Source: JBAYJM01 sp041665065
Lineage (GTDB): Bacteria > Patescibacteriota > Patescibacteriia > 2-01-FULL-39-33
Assembly: GCA_041665065.1 (NCBI GenBank)
Contig: JBAYJM010000002.1
Location: 1-64,000 of the forward strand
Direction of reading: 5' to 3'
DNA length: 64,000 bases
Part shown: piece after piece, positions 48,283 to 58,000 of the stretch
How positions within the stretch are numbered: the stretch's first letter is position 1
How the letters are laid out: every line of letters begins with the position of its first letter
Notes under the pieces: generated by a model
What the model saw: only the letters and a program-made list of their open reading frames with translations
Told to the model about the DNA's origin: nothing
The model's database searches: none
Translations under genes and position numbers: made by a program

Positions 48283-49002
48283 TTATCGATTACCTTCTAG
48301 ATGTTTCAAAACTTTTTTATGCAATGATTGTACAACTGGTTGACTCCTTTTTCTAGCTTTTTTATACTTATCCTGCAAATCTTCCCACTCATTAACATCC
48401 GAGGCCTTATCAAGCCTTTTCCAAATATCCTCATCAGACATACCAACTGTTATTAAATTCTTTATCAGCGGATTTATCTGGGCTCTGTCTATATGGTTTA
48501 TTCCTTCTTTGGGATCCTTAAAATCAGGGCTATAAATTTCCAACACTATTCCATAAATAACCGGGCTTAAATTTTTTTTCTTTGCATAAAATTCTGACAT
48601 TCTGTATTTGGCTCTCTTAACTTTCACTGCAAAATCTTTTTTCATCCATAAAGGAATAGGTGCGATAAAAACATCAATAACATTCTTTTTTATAATATAG
48701 CCATGTTTTCTAAAGACCTTGCCGATTAAACCTCCTTGCCTTATCTCATCATCTATTTTTACAAGTTCTTTGTTATTTGTGTCATAAGTGAGAAAAGTTA
48801 ATGCGTAAGTCCTTAGAATATTATTTTTATCGACCAACCTGGCCTCTCGAGTTCTTTCTGTTTTCTTTTTATTTTTTAAAGCCCTGTCATGTCTTAAAAC
48901 AACGGCGTGAATCGGCCCATATTTCTGTTCCAAAATATCTGTATGAAGTTTTTTCTTAACTGGAAAATGTATCTGGACGGTTCTATGTTTTATTAACTCC
49001 AT
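48283..49002 (-). CDS. Unknown protein, possibly chorismate-lyase-like fold
   Basis: A 239-residue soluble, basic protein. The stretch ERTREARLVDKNNILRTYAL followed by TFLTY and RQGGLIGKVFRKHG resembles the UTRA/chorismate pyruvate-lyase fold, in which a ligand-binding Arg and Glu appear in this order, but the similarity is weak. The C-terminus is helical and Lys-rich. It follows the methyltransferase gene with 1 nt between them, so they form one transcript; a joint role is possible but unknown. Confidence 0.55.
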   Translation of the reverse strand: MELIKHRTVQIHFPVKKKLHTDILEQKYGPIHAVVLRHDRALKNKKKTERTREARLVDKNNILRTYALTFLTYDTNNKELVKIDDEIRQGGLIGKVFRKHGYIIKKNVIDVFIAPIPLWMKKDFAVKVKRAKYRMSEFYAKKKNLSPVIYGIVLEIYSPDFKDPKEGINHIDRAQINPLIKNLITVGMSDEDIWKRLDKASDVNEWEDLQDKYKKARKRSQPVVQSLHKKVLKHLEGNR

Positions 49003-49003
49003 A

Positions 49004-49747
49004 TTATTTTTTTGTAGCTGTAAAAGTTTTTACAATAGGATCTTTTTCCAATTCTTTCCAATTGGGGCTATACTTTTTACTTTCTTCAGATATCTTAATA
49101 TCATACCACTTAGTATCTTCAAATCCTGCTTCAGCCATTGCATTGTCATAAATTTTTTGGCTCCAACAATAATTTACAAATTCACAAATTTTGTTATCAT
49201 TCTGATCGTAAAGTATCGTTAAAATTGCAGAACCATCCTTAAATGGTTCACCAAGCCATTTCCCTGCTGACTCACATCCTAATTTATAATCAGCGGCCGG
49301 ATTCTGCGGATTATTATTTATTGCGACTAATTTTCCGCCGCTTTTTAAATTGCCTGCTGCATTTAAGAAAAATTTTTTTAATTGCTGTTCACTAGAAGCA
49401 TAATGGAAAAAATAAGCAGCGGTAACCAAATCAAATTTTTCATCAAATGCATATTTTTGGTCGCCGTCTATTAACTGATATTTAATTCCAGGAGGTTTTT
49501 GGATTTCATATTCTTTCGCCATTGCCAGCATTTTTTCTGAATTGTCTATTCCAGTAACGACGGCCCCATTTTCAGCCAATAGCCTAGAACTAAAACCACT
49601 TCCACAGCCCAAATCTAAAACCTTTTTATTTCGCAAATCTCCACATAAAGCCAAAAAAGAAGGATAAATCCTATATTTCCTTTGCGGATGTTTTGTCCTC
49701 TCGTCCGAGGAGTAAGTTTCTGCGATTTTATCGTATTGCGAAGTCAT
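49004..49747 (-). CDS. SAM-dependent methyltransferase (class I)
   Basis: A 247-residue protein with motif I VLDLGCGSGFSSRLLAENGA near residue 45, the acidic residue in VTGIDNSEKMLAMAKEY, and post-I motifs FDLVTAAYFFHYASS and LKSGGKLVAINNN. It resembles small-molecule methyltransferases of the toxoflavin-synthase/UbiE type. The substrate is unassigned. It is first in a minus-strand pair with the 48283 gene. Confidence 0.87.
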   Translation of the reverse strand: MTSQYDKIAETYSSDERTKHPQRKYRIYPSFLALCGDLRNKKVLDLGCGSGFSSRLLAENGAVVTGIDNSEKMLAMAKEYEIQKPPGIKYQLIDGDQKYAFDEKFDLVTAAYFFHYASSEQQLKKFFLNAAGNLKSGGKLVAINNNPQNPAADYKLGCESAGKWLGEPFKDGSAILTILYDQNDNKICEFVNYCWSQKIYDNAMAEAGFEDTKWYDIKISEESKKYSPNWKELEKDPIVKTFTATKK

Positions 49748-49901
49748 ACATGACTTAACTGTTTATTATTGCTATGTGTTTTTATTTTAACATCTACCCG
49801 CTTTAACTGTCTACTATCTAAATTTACAGCCATTTTATTCGATTTTATCAGCTATAAATTCCATACTTCTCATGTCATCATAAAACCTGTAAAATAAATA
49901 A

Positions 49902-52061
49902 ATGCCTACCAAAATTTCAAAAACTTTAAAAAAATACTTCGGCTATGATGAGTTCCGGCCGATGCAGTCTGATATCATTCAAAGCGTTTTAGACGGAAAG
50001 GATAATTTTATCCTGATGCCAACTGGCGGAGGCAAATCACTTTGCTACCAACTACCAGCGCTAGAATTTCCCGGAATAACATTGGTCATTTCTCCGCTTA
50101 TTGCCCTAATGAAAGACCAGGTCGATGCCCTGCAAGCTAATGGAATCAAAGCTGAATACATAAATTCGTCTTTAACATCTCAACAGATAAATTCTGCCTA
50201 CGAGAGAGCGAAAAATAATGAAATTAAAATCCTTTATCTCGCGCCGGAAAGATTCGCTCAAGACGAATTCCAACAATTTTTAAAATCTTTAACCATCAGC
50301 TTGATTGCAGTTGACGAAGCTCATTGTATTTCAGAATGGGGGCATGATTTCCGCCCTGATTACCGGAATCTAAGCATGCTCAAAAAGATTTTTCCTTCAG
50401 TTCCCCTTATTGCTCTGACTGCGACAGCCACGGCCAAGGTTCGCGAAGATATTATCAATCAACTTAATTTGAAAAAAGCGCCGATTTTCATTTCCAGCTT
50501 TAACCGTGAAAATCTAAACTTAAGCATTATCGAAAAGAAGCAAGCATTTCCTAGGCTTGTTAGGTTACTTGAAAAATACAAAGATGAATCTTCAATAATT
50601 TACTGCCATTCACGCAAAGAAACAGAAGAGATTGCAGAGAACTTAAGGCTAAACAAATTTAATGCGCGAGCATATCATGCCGGACTAGAAGCAAATGAAA
50701 GGAAATTAGTCCAAGATTTATTTATCAAAGACAAAGTCAATATCATTGTCGCAACAATTGCCTTTGGAATGGGAATTGATAAACCGGACGTCAGGCTCGT
50801 TGTCCATTACACTTATCCCAAAACACTTGAAGGCTACTACCAAGAAATCGGACGTGCCGGTCGAGACGGACTTCCTAGCGAATGCGTCACGTTCTATACC
50901 TACGCCGACACCAGGAAGCATGAATTTTTTATAAACCAAATACAGGACGGTCAACTGCAATTGCGTGCCCAAGAAAAATTAAATGAGATTATAAATTTTT
51001 GCGATCTTTCCACTTGCCGAAAGAAATACTTGTTAAAATATTTTGGAGAAAATTTAGAAAAAGAAAATTGTGGTGGCTGTGATGTTTGTTTGACCGAAAA
51101 AGAAATATTTGATGCCACTAAAGTTTCTAAAAAAATACTTTCCGCCGTTGCACGTACAGAAAATCGATATGGCAAAAGTTATATTGTCGATGTTTTGCTT
51201 GGAAAAAAGAATCAGAAAGTTTTGATAAACAAACATGATCAGCTTTCTGTTTTTAATATCGTAAATGATTATTCGGAAAACGAATTAGCGCAAATTATTG
51301 ACCAATTAACAAACTTAAACTATTTGATGAAAAGCGAGGGCTTGTATCCAGTGCTTAGCCTGACCAGAAAAGGTAACCAATTCCTGACGGGAGATGAAAT
51401 TTTATCATTAAACAAGCCTAGAGCTGATGTGGTTATAAATAAAAAAACGCCAAAGAAAGGCGATCTAGAATTTAATGCTGAATTATTTGCAATTCTGCGA
51501 GCATTACGCAAAGATTTAGCAGACACAGCTAATGTTCCGCCGTTTGTAATTTTCGGTGATACAAGCTTGCAAGAAATGGCTTATTATTTTCCTAAAGATA
51601 ATGATAGTTTTTCAAAAATTTCTGGTGTTGGAGCAAAAAAGTTAGAGCGGTTTGGAGAAATTTTTATTAAAACAATTACAGAATTTACTAATGCAAATAA
51701 AATAGAATCGATTGCCAAGCCAGGGAAAAAAATCACCGAACCGATCTTAAATATAAAAATGCAAAGGCCGATTTTTTACTTAAAAACCAGGGAATTACTG
51801 ATTAAAAAGATTTCAATTGAAAGAATTGCCAAGCATCAAAATTTAACTCCAAGCACAATTATCGGCCACATTGAAAAATCAATCGATGCCGGTGAAAAAC
51901 TCGATCTCGAATATTTAAAACTCCCCCACAATAGATACGAAGCAATGAAAGAAGCCTTCCTTGAATGCGGAGATGAAAAACTTAAGCCGGTTTTTGAATA
52001 TTTGGATGGAAAATATTCATATGATGAATTGAAATTGGCTCGGCTTTTAATTCGGCTGTAG
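49902..52061 (+). CDS. recQ: ATP-dependent DNA helicase RecQ
   Basis: A 719-residue 3'-5' helicase for recombination and repair. Walker A is MPTGGGKSLCYQ at residues 39-50, the DEAH box is AVDEAHCISEWGHDFRPDY, and motif VI is QEIGRAGRDG. The RQC zinc site has CRKKYLLKYFG and CGGCDVC. An HRDC domain follows (LFAILRALRKDLADTANVPP), and then a C-terminal helix-turn-helix of the type seen in long RecQ proteins (ERIAKHQNLTPSTIIGHIEK). Start at the ATG at 49902. Confidence 0.97.
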   Translation: MPTKISKTLKKYFGYDEFRPMQSDIIQSVLDGKDNFILMPTGGGKSLCYQLPALEFPGITLVISPLIALMKDQVDALQANGIKAEYINSSLTSQQINSAYERAKNNEIKILYLAPERFAQDEFQQFLKSLTISLIAVDEAHCISEWGHDFRPDYRNLSMLKKIFPSVPLIALTATATAKVREDIINQLNLKKAPIFISSFNRENLNLSIIEKKQAFPRLVRLLEKYKDESSIIYCHSRKETEEIAENLRLNKFNARAYHAGLEANERKLVQDLFIKDKVNIIVATIAFGMGIDKPDVRLVVHYTYPKTLEGYYQEIGRAGRDGLPSECVTFYTYADTRKHEFFINQIQDGQLQLRAQEKLNEIINFCDLSTCRKKYLLKYFGENLEKENCGGCDVCLTEKEIFDATKVSKKILSAVARTENRYGKSYIVDVLLGKKNQKVLINKHDQLSVFNIVNDYSENELAQIIDQLTNLNYLMKSEGLYPVLSLTRKGNQFLTGDEILSLNKPRADVVINKKTPKKGDLEFNAELFAILRALRKDLADTANVPPFVIFGDTSLQEMAYYFPKDNDSFSKISGVGAKKLERFGEIFIKTITEFTNANKIESIAKPGKKITEPILNIKMQRPIFYLKTRELLIKKISIERIAKHQNLTPSTIIGHIEKSIDAGEKLDLEYLKLPHNRYEAMKEAFLECGDEKLKPVFEYLDGKYSYDELKLARLLIRL

Positions 52062-52062
52062 A

Positions 52063-52569
52063 CTAATCAGTAAAAACTTTCTGATTCAAACACCCGCCAC
52101 AAACTGGACCTGATTGTATATTATTTTTTCCGTTATATTGTCGCATTATACCCTGCATTGGACCATGACGAAGCCATATTTGATCCAATCCGGTTAGGTC
52201 AATAATCCATCCAGCTATCAAGATTGCGGCAACAAACCCAGCAATCACAACTAAAAATCTTTTTTTATGCCAGAAATCATACCGCCTAAGAAACCATAAT
52301 CCCGCTACTAACCCGGCAATCGCAATAATTGGCGCCCACCAAGGAAAACTTGAGAGTAATTGCTCCAATCGAAGTTGCCCCATGGGTCCATGACTACGCA
52401 AAGCAAACCGAGTTAAACTGATAAAAAATACTGAAACAATTACAGAAGCTACTAGCCCAATCATTGCAAAAATTGACCCTAATACAAAATAAATCTTAGG
52501 GCGCATTTTTAATTTGCCCTGCCTGATTTTATCCATGACGCTGTTTGTAATATCTAATTCTTCTGGCAT
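52063..52569 (-). CDS. Four-helix membrane protein, probable partner of the ECF sigma factor
   Basis: A 168-residue protein with a cytoplasmic N-terminal stretch (SVMDKIRQGKLKMRPKIYF) and four hydrophobic segments (about residues 28-52, 75-92, 104-123, and a short one near 126). It ends with a CGGC pair. Its start lies inside the sigma factor gene (16-nt overlap), which implies translational coupling. It may be an anti-sigma factor or a membrane sensor; it has no zinc-binding HxxxCxxC motif of classical anti-sigma factors. Confidence 0.65.
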   Translation of the reverse strand: MPEELDITNSVMDKIRQGKLKMRPKIYFVLGSIFAMIGLVASVIVSVFFISLTRFALRSHGPMGQLRLEQLLSSFPWWAPIIAIAGLVAGLWFLRRYDFWHKKRFLVVIAGFVAAILIAGWIIDLTGLDQIWLRHGPMQGIMRQYNGKNNIQSGPVCGGCLNQKVFTD

Positions 52570-53093
52570 ATTTTTTTCATTAAAATTTTTGCTCGGCTTA
52601 CTCTAGTTGCGACAGTGCCCATCGGGATTTGCAATATATCACTTATCTCTTCATATGACTTTTCATCAATGTAATAAAGCGTAATTGGCTCAGAATATAA
52701 TAAGGGCATTTTGCCCAAACATTTCTCTACCTTGGAAACAATTTCCTTTTGGCTATAATCATCCTCAATATTTTCTTTGCTTTTAAAGTCTATATCTTCC
52801 GGAAGTCCTATTTCTTTTTGATATTTTTTTAAAATGTTTACAGCTTGATTATGAACAATGCGATATATCCAACTGGAAAAATTTTTTTTAACATCAAAAC
52901 TTCTTAAATTGATAAAGGCTTTTATAAATGACTCTTGGACAACGTCTGCAGCCTTATGTTCATCATTTATTAAATTGCATGCATATCTTAATAATTTTTT
53001 TTGATATCTTTCAATAATAGCATAAGATTCCTGATCAACCGATCGAACTCTTTCAATAATTTCTTCATCAGAAATTTTTCCATCATCTATCAT
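52554..53093 (-). CDS. ECF-type RNA polymerase sigma factor
   Basis: A 179-residue sigma-70-family factor of the extracytoplasmic function group. Region 2 reads YACNLINDEHKAADVVQESF and FSSWIYRIVHNQAVNILKKY. Region 4 has ITLYYIDEKSYEEISDILQI followed by PMGTVATRVSRAKILMKK. It lacks regions 1 and 3, as expected for ECF factors. It overlaps a membrane protein gene downstream. A 15-bp hairpin separates it from a small secreted protein gene upstream on the same strand. Confidence 0.93.
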   Translation of the reverse strand: MIDDGKISDEEIIERVRSVDQESYAIIERYQKKLLRYACNLINDEHKAADVVQESFIKAFINLRSFDVKKNFSSWIYRIVHNQAVNILKKYQKEIGLPEDIDFKSKENIEDDYSQKEIVSKVEKCLGKMPLLYSEPITLYYIDEKSYEEISDILQIPMGTVATRVSRAKILMKKICQKN

Positions 53094-53124
53094 GCTAATA
53101 GTATGTTAAGTTTATGCTCCTACT

Positions 53125-53158
53125 ATGTTAGGCTCCGATTATTATCGGAGCCTAACAT
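53125..53158 (-). terminator. Perfect 15-bp hairpin without T-run
   Basis: ATGTTAGGCTCCGAT (53125-53139) and ATCGGAGCCTAACAT (53144-53158) with a four-base loop. It lies between the small secreted protein gene and the sigma factor gene. Without a clear T-run it may be a partial terminator, an RNase-blocking stem or a processing site. Confidence 0.55.
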
Positions 53159-53174
53159 ATTTGAGATTTATTGA

Positions 53175-53555
53175 TTAACGTCCCAAACCTCTACCCATGC
53201 CCATTCCGCCTGCATTTCTACCAGAACCATTATGCAAACCTAGGCCAAGATCTTGACGAATTTTCTGTGCTTCAGCGGTCTTGCCTTGCAAAGCCAGTTG
53301 ATGCGCCTCAGCAAATTTTGCAAAGTTGTCTTTATTTATGACTTGAGTCGCTCTGCCTTTCCCTTGCATAAGGCTTTTCCAAGCATCATAATCCTTATTT
53401 TCAAATGCTTTTGTCATTGCTTCATGACGTTCTGCTGTATAGTTTGGACCCTTAATATTAGGATCTCCCTGATAAGCCAAAACTGATCCAGCTGATAAGG
53501 CGCCAATTCCAGCTATTAAAGCCAACGCACCCAAACCTAATGTTATTTTTTTCAT
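53175..53555 (-). CDS. Small secreted protein with Gly/Met-rich tail
   Basis: A 126-residue protein. A signal peptide (KKITLGLGALALIAGIGALS to AGSVLAY) precedes a helical domain with RHEAMTKAFENKDYDAWKSL, resembling CpxP/Spy-like periplasmic helical proteins in style. The end is rich in Gly, Met and Arg (GMGMGRGLGR). It is upstream of and in the same direction as the ECF sigma gene, so it may be a target or partner of that stress circuit. Assignment is by shape only. Confidence 0.65.
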   Translation of the reverse strand: MKKITLGLGALALIAGIGALSAGSVLAYQGDPNIKGPNYTAERHEAMTKAFENKDYDAWKSLMQGKGRATQVINKDNFAKFAEAHQLALQGKTAEAQKIRQDLGLGLHNGSGRNAGGMGMGRGLGR

Positions 53556-53685
53556 AATATTTTATTTTATTGATTTAATTGATTAATCCGACCTTTATAC
53601 CACTAATACAAGACTAGTGGCATTTTTCTTTCATTTGGTTCTAATTAAATCAATATTATTGCTATTTTATGATAAATATAAAAGA

Positions 53686-54414
53686 TTAGTTTATTATAAA
53701 ATTCTCACCATTAATATCTTTTGACTCATCGGACGCTAAAAAAACTATTTTTTCTGCAACTTCTTTTGGATCAATAAGTTTTCCGTCTTTGCGACTAGCC
53801 AAAACCGCTTTTAATTCTTCTTGTGGTGCAGTCAGCCAGTAACCCGCATCAGTTTGTGCTGGGGATACTACATTTGCTCTTCCGTCAAAAACCGATAGTA
53901 ATTCAGCATATGACTGAGTTATATTAATTACGCCCGCTTTTCCTGCTGAGTATGAGATAGCATCTGCGTGACCGTTTACTCCATGGATAGATGACACATT
54001 TACAATAATTCCGCTTTTTTGTTTTAGAAAAACTTCTGTGGCATATTTTGACATACTCATCGCAGAAACAAGATTTTGTTTCAAAGATTCTATCCAAATA
54101 TCAACATCCAAATTCCATTCATCGCCATCAATATATCTGCCGGCATTATTTACCAACACATCAATTTTTCCAAATACTTCAATGGTTTTATCGACTACTT
54201 TTTTTGCTTCATCGTCTTTAGTCAAATCAGCCTTAATTGCCAAGACCTTCACTCCTAGTTTTTTAATTTCATTTACAACTTCGTCAGCTCCCTTTTTATT
54301 GCTCTTATATGTAATAGCAACATTAGCACCCTTTTGTGCAAATAAAAGAGCGGTTACCATGCCAATCCCGCTTGAACCGCCTGTTATTAAAACAACTTTC
54401 TCTTTAAATTCCAT
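53686..54414 (-). CDS. Short-chain dehydrogenase/reductase
   Basis: A 242-residue classical SDR. The NAD(P)-binding glycine motif is TGGSSGIGM at residues 11-19, NNAG follows near residue 88, and the catalytic Ser, Tyr and Lys are in VSSIHG and SYSAGKAG (Tyr near 153, Lys near 157). It resembles 3-oxoacyl-ACP reductase (FabG) and glucose dehydrogenase-type enzymes, but the substrate is not determined. Confidence 0.93.
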   Translation of the reverse strand: MEFKEKVVLITGGSSGIGMVTALLFAQKGANVAITYKSNKKGADEVVNEIKKLGVKVLAIKADLTKDDEAKKVVDKTIEVFGKIDVLVNNAGRYIDGDEWNLDVDIWIESLKQNLVSAMSMSKYATEVFLKQKSGIIVNVSSIHGVNGHADAISYSAGKAGVINITQSYAELLSVFDGRANVVSPAQTDAGYWLTAPQEELKAVLASRKDGKLIDPKEVAEKIVFLASDESKDINGENFIIN

Positions 54415-54435
54415 ATTATTAAATTATTAAAAAAC

Positions 54436-54993
54436 TTATTTATTTTGAATCAATATCCACTTTTGCACAAAGCGATGAAGATGGGGGTCAAACTTATCAA
54501 TTGGAGTACCCAAAACCTCATCATAATCAAACCATTTATATCCATTAAATTCTCCCGCGTCATATCTAAGAGTTAAGTTAGAATTTCCGTTAAGAACATA
54601 CCACAAACTTACATCGATATGACCAGCCGCAAGTCCAACGGTAACTGACTGAGTAATAAAAAACGGTTGCTCTGAAACAAAATCAGCTTTAATATTTAAC
54701 TCTTCTACAATTTCCCTCTCAACCGTTATCTTTGGATTCTCGTTTAACTCAACATGTCCGCCTGTCGGCACCCAGAGCTGTGCCTTAATATGATCAACTA
54801 GAAGTATTTTATTTTCTTTTGAATCAATAAGGACAAAATATGAAACCAAATGCTTTGGTGGGGTATCTGGTTTTTTGATGCGGAACAACTCTGATCCACT
54901 CTTTATCCATCGAATAGTATCAGAAAGATGGTTTTGCTCCATCTCATCAAAAGGGGTTATATTCTGAACAATTTTTAAAATTTTATCCTGCAT
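54436..54993 (-). CDS. Nudix hydrolase
   Basis: A 185-residue enzyme with a complete Nudix box: GHVELNENPKITVEREIVEE within GX5EX7REUXEEXGU. It hydrolyses a nucleoside diphosphate linked to some other moiety. The N-terminal 45 residues (FDEMEQNHLSDTIRWIKSGS) are of the type found in Nudix proteins annotated as NTP pyrophosphohydrolases. It lies 21 nt upstream of the SDR gene and 21 nt downstream of the large 1066-residue gene, all on the minus strand, suggesting a transcript of three genes. Confidence 0.92.
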   Translation of the reverse strand: MQDKILKIVQNITPFDEMEQNHLSDTIRWIKSGSELFRIKKPDTPPKHLVSYFVLIDSKENKILLVDHIKAQLWVPTGGHVELNENPKITVEREIVEELNIKADFVSEQPFFITQSVTVGLAAGHIDVSLWYVLNGNSNLTLRYDAGEFNGYKWFDYDEVLGTPIDKFDPHLHRFVQKWILIQNK

Positions 54994-55014
54994 AACTTTA
55001 TAAATTCCAATTCT

Positions 55015-58000
55015 TCAATAATTAATGACACCTGCAGGAATGACTGGGTCATTGTCCTCTTGTCTTAACCCTATTATCTCTGGATCTATTGGACCTATTT
55101 CCCATGCATGTTTATTTATAAAGCTCTTTTTTACGATTCCGTGATCAAAAAATATCTCCGGAGGGAATGAATTTTTATCTTTAATAAAAGATGGGGCAAA
55201 TAGATAGAAACCCCATCGTTCAAAAGAATCAACAAATCCATTAAGATTTTTTAGTGATTCGGGAGTCATGTTATGTGTTCTGCCAACATTCAGTAAACGT
55301 TTTCCATGGGAGGCTTTTGGATCAGGAAGATTTCTTGAAACAACAAATTTATACCAAAGCGGGTTACTTTTAGAATAACCTTGTATTACCGATACTCGTA
55401 TAATATCATCCTTGTCCTCTCTTCCAAATAAACCAACCCAGTTGCTGAAAATCACTTTGGCCTTTTCTTCGTTGGTAAACATTAACGCAACAACTGGCGG
55501 TTGCTCTGGATGAACAAGATATGCAACACCCTCCCAGCCTGCATCATTCCAGATATGATCTTCGATAATTGAAATATTTTTAATTTGATCATGTCTCAAA
55601 AGATTTTTTTCTATTTGGGTGACATTTTCTTTTATATCTTTAAGCAGATCAAGTTTAACCTTACCAGATTCTATTTTATTGTATTCATATTTAGTATTTT
55701 CTTCTTGCAACCATTCAGTAATATCTCTTTTGGGTTTATATCCGAGAACGTTACCCTGTACTATAAATGGTGATGAAAAGGTAAAAGCACGTACACAAAT
55801 ATCCTCATCACGAAAAAGTTTTTCAAGGTCATTACTTGTATTCTTAAACCAGATCGAATGACCGATGATATCAAACACTATTTTATAAACATCTGAATGA
55901 ACACTCTCTGCCTCTGTTCGTTTTAGAGAGTGAGGATTAAAATCTCCACTGATAATATTAAAAGTAATCGGACCATTTTTTTCAATTACATGAGATATCC
56001 TAATGCCTTGAGATGTATCTTTTGCAATATTAATATTTACGGTATTTTTACTACCAATAGAATCCAATTCTATCGCAGTTGCCAAAAATCCTTCTAATGA
56101 AGCAAGAATATATTCCGCAATTTCTATGTTAGGACTACAATTTTCTGTCTTGATATTGAATGTTGTTCCAAGAATAACGGACTGGAGTATTACTTCTTTT
56201 TCAGAATAAAATGATGGTTTTTTAGGTAGATCTCTCTGGGCAGGTTGTTTGAAATATGAGTCAAAGAAGTCCTCAAGTTCTGTATCTTTCATGTTCTCAG
56301 GCATAATATTTGGTAACATATTTTTTGCTCCCAATCGATATATAAGCGCATATGCAGCAAAATCAAGATCCATGCTTAATAACGTATCTGGTAAAAGCTC
56401 TAAGTTAGGTAACTCTGAATCTGCTGTCTTGATCAATAGCAAGCCAAGCAAACCACCATAATATATATCATCATTCAAAAGCTTATCTGCCTCTTCTTTG
56501 CTCTTGATGAACTGAGCATTCATAAGATGATTAAGTTTGTGCCACTCAAGAGAGTATCCAATTCTTCCTAATCTGAGCTCGAGTAAACGCATTCTATCAT
56601 ATGATAATAACTGTAATTTGTTTATCTCACTCCTACTGTGAAAATCCATAGTGGCATATGAAGCGGCGTGCAACATTGCACCTCTTGCTGCCCATAAAAG
56701 ACCTACAGTTTCATAAGCGATTGATAATTGAACAAGTGTAATAATTAATCCATCTCGTTCCTCTTCTTTATATAGAGGAACGAGTGATTTTCCTAGGCAT
56801 CCAATTGCTTTATAAAATCTCTTTCCTTTGATGTGTTGCATTGCTCGATCAAGTAATACATGAGCAAATTCTGTTGAACTTTTTCTTTCAGAAATAACCT
56901 CCACTAACTTATCTTGAAGTTTCTCAAAACTTTTGTTTCCATTATAAAAATCATCGATATCTTTAGTTAATTTATAAAGAGTTTCTAATGGAAATCCGAG
57001 TAGCCCCTTTGACCGAATAACTATATCCGTAAGGTTGTCGAATATTTTACTTATAGCTATTTCATCATCTCTTAATTCAGGTATTTCAAGCATATTGAGC
57101 ATGAAATCAGCATGCAAAGCCGCACTTGGTCTAGCCTCATCGTTCTTAAATTTTTCCAGTTTTTCTTGTACAATTTTCTTTTTTATATCTGTGTAGCTTA
57201 CCTCAATCTTTCCAGTAGTTACAGTAAGCGTCCTTAACAAACTGAATAGATTACTAAGTCTTTCAACATCGAATAGGTTAAGGGTGTCTTTTGTTAAAGA
57301 TTCTATTTCTTCGTAATTACTAATCAAAATATCGTAGTCGTTATACCAAAAATACAATGTCCATATTTCCTGATATCTAGCTGTGAAAAATTGTTCTGAA
57401 GATCCGTATTTTTCGGCCAGTCTTTTTGCACGAGTAAATAAACCCTCAATCTCTGTCTTGGGTTTATCCATTTCAGCAGCGACTATAGCAATTGAAAGTG
57501 CATCGTCTACTGTTGCAAAGTTTACTATGTTTTCTTGTGTTGCTAAATCTATATTTTTGTTAAGTTTTTCGAATAATTCCTGTCGATTGGTATCTTTTGG
57601 CCCAATTTTTACAATTTCTTTATAAGACGAATCAATTTTTAACTCATCAATAGCGAGGGCCTGCCTTTTATTACCAAAGATTTTATCAATTATCCACGTA
57701 CGATCGTGTATGACAACCTGTATGCCGTATTGCTTACTTAATTCATCCTCAGTCTTAGCTCTTTGGTCGGCTTTGATAAGCTGACTTGTTATAAAAAATA
57801 TCTTTGAGTAACTTCTATCAACTTCGATCATTTTTTTGACATCGCCTTGAACCTTTTGTTTCCAATTTACAGTTGTACTAAAAGCAAACCCCCAACGCTC
57901 ATTCGCTTGTTGCTCTATACCAAAATAATAAGTATCTTTAATGTCTTGAGATGCTGGAGTTGTTTCAGTGTCAACTTTTCCATCACCTCCACCAACAGGA

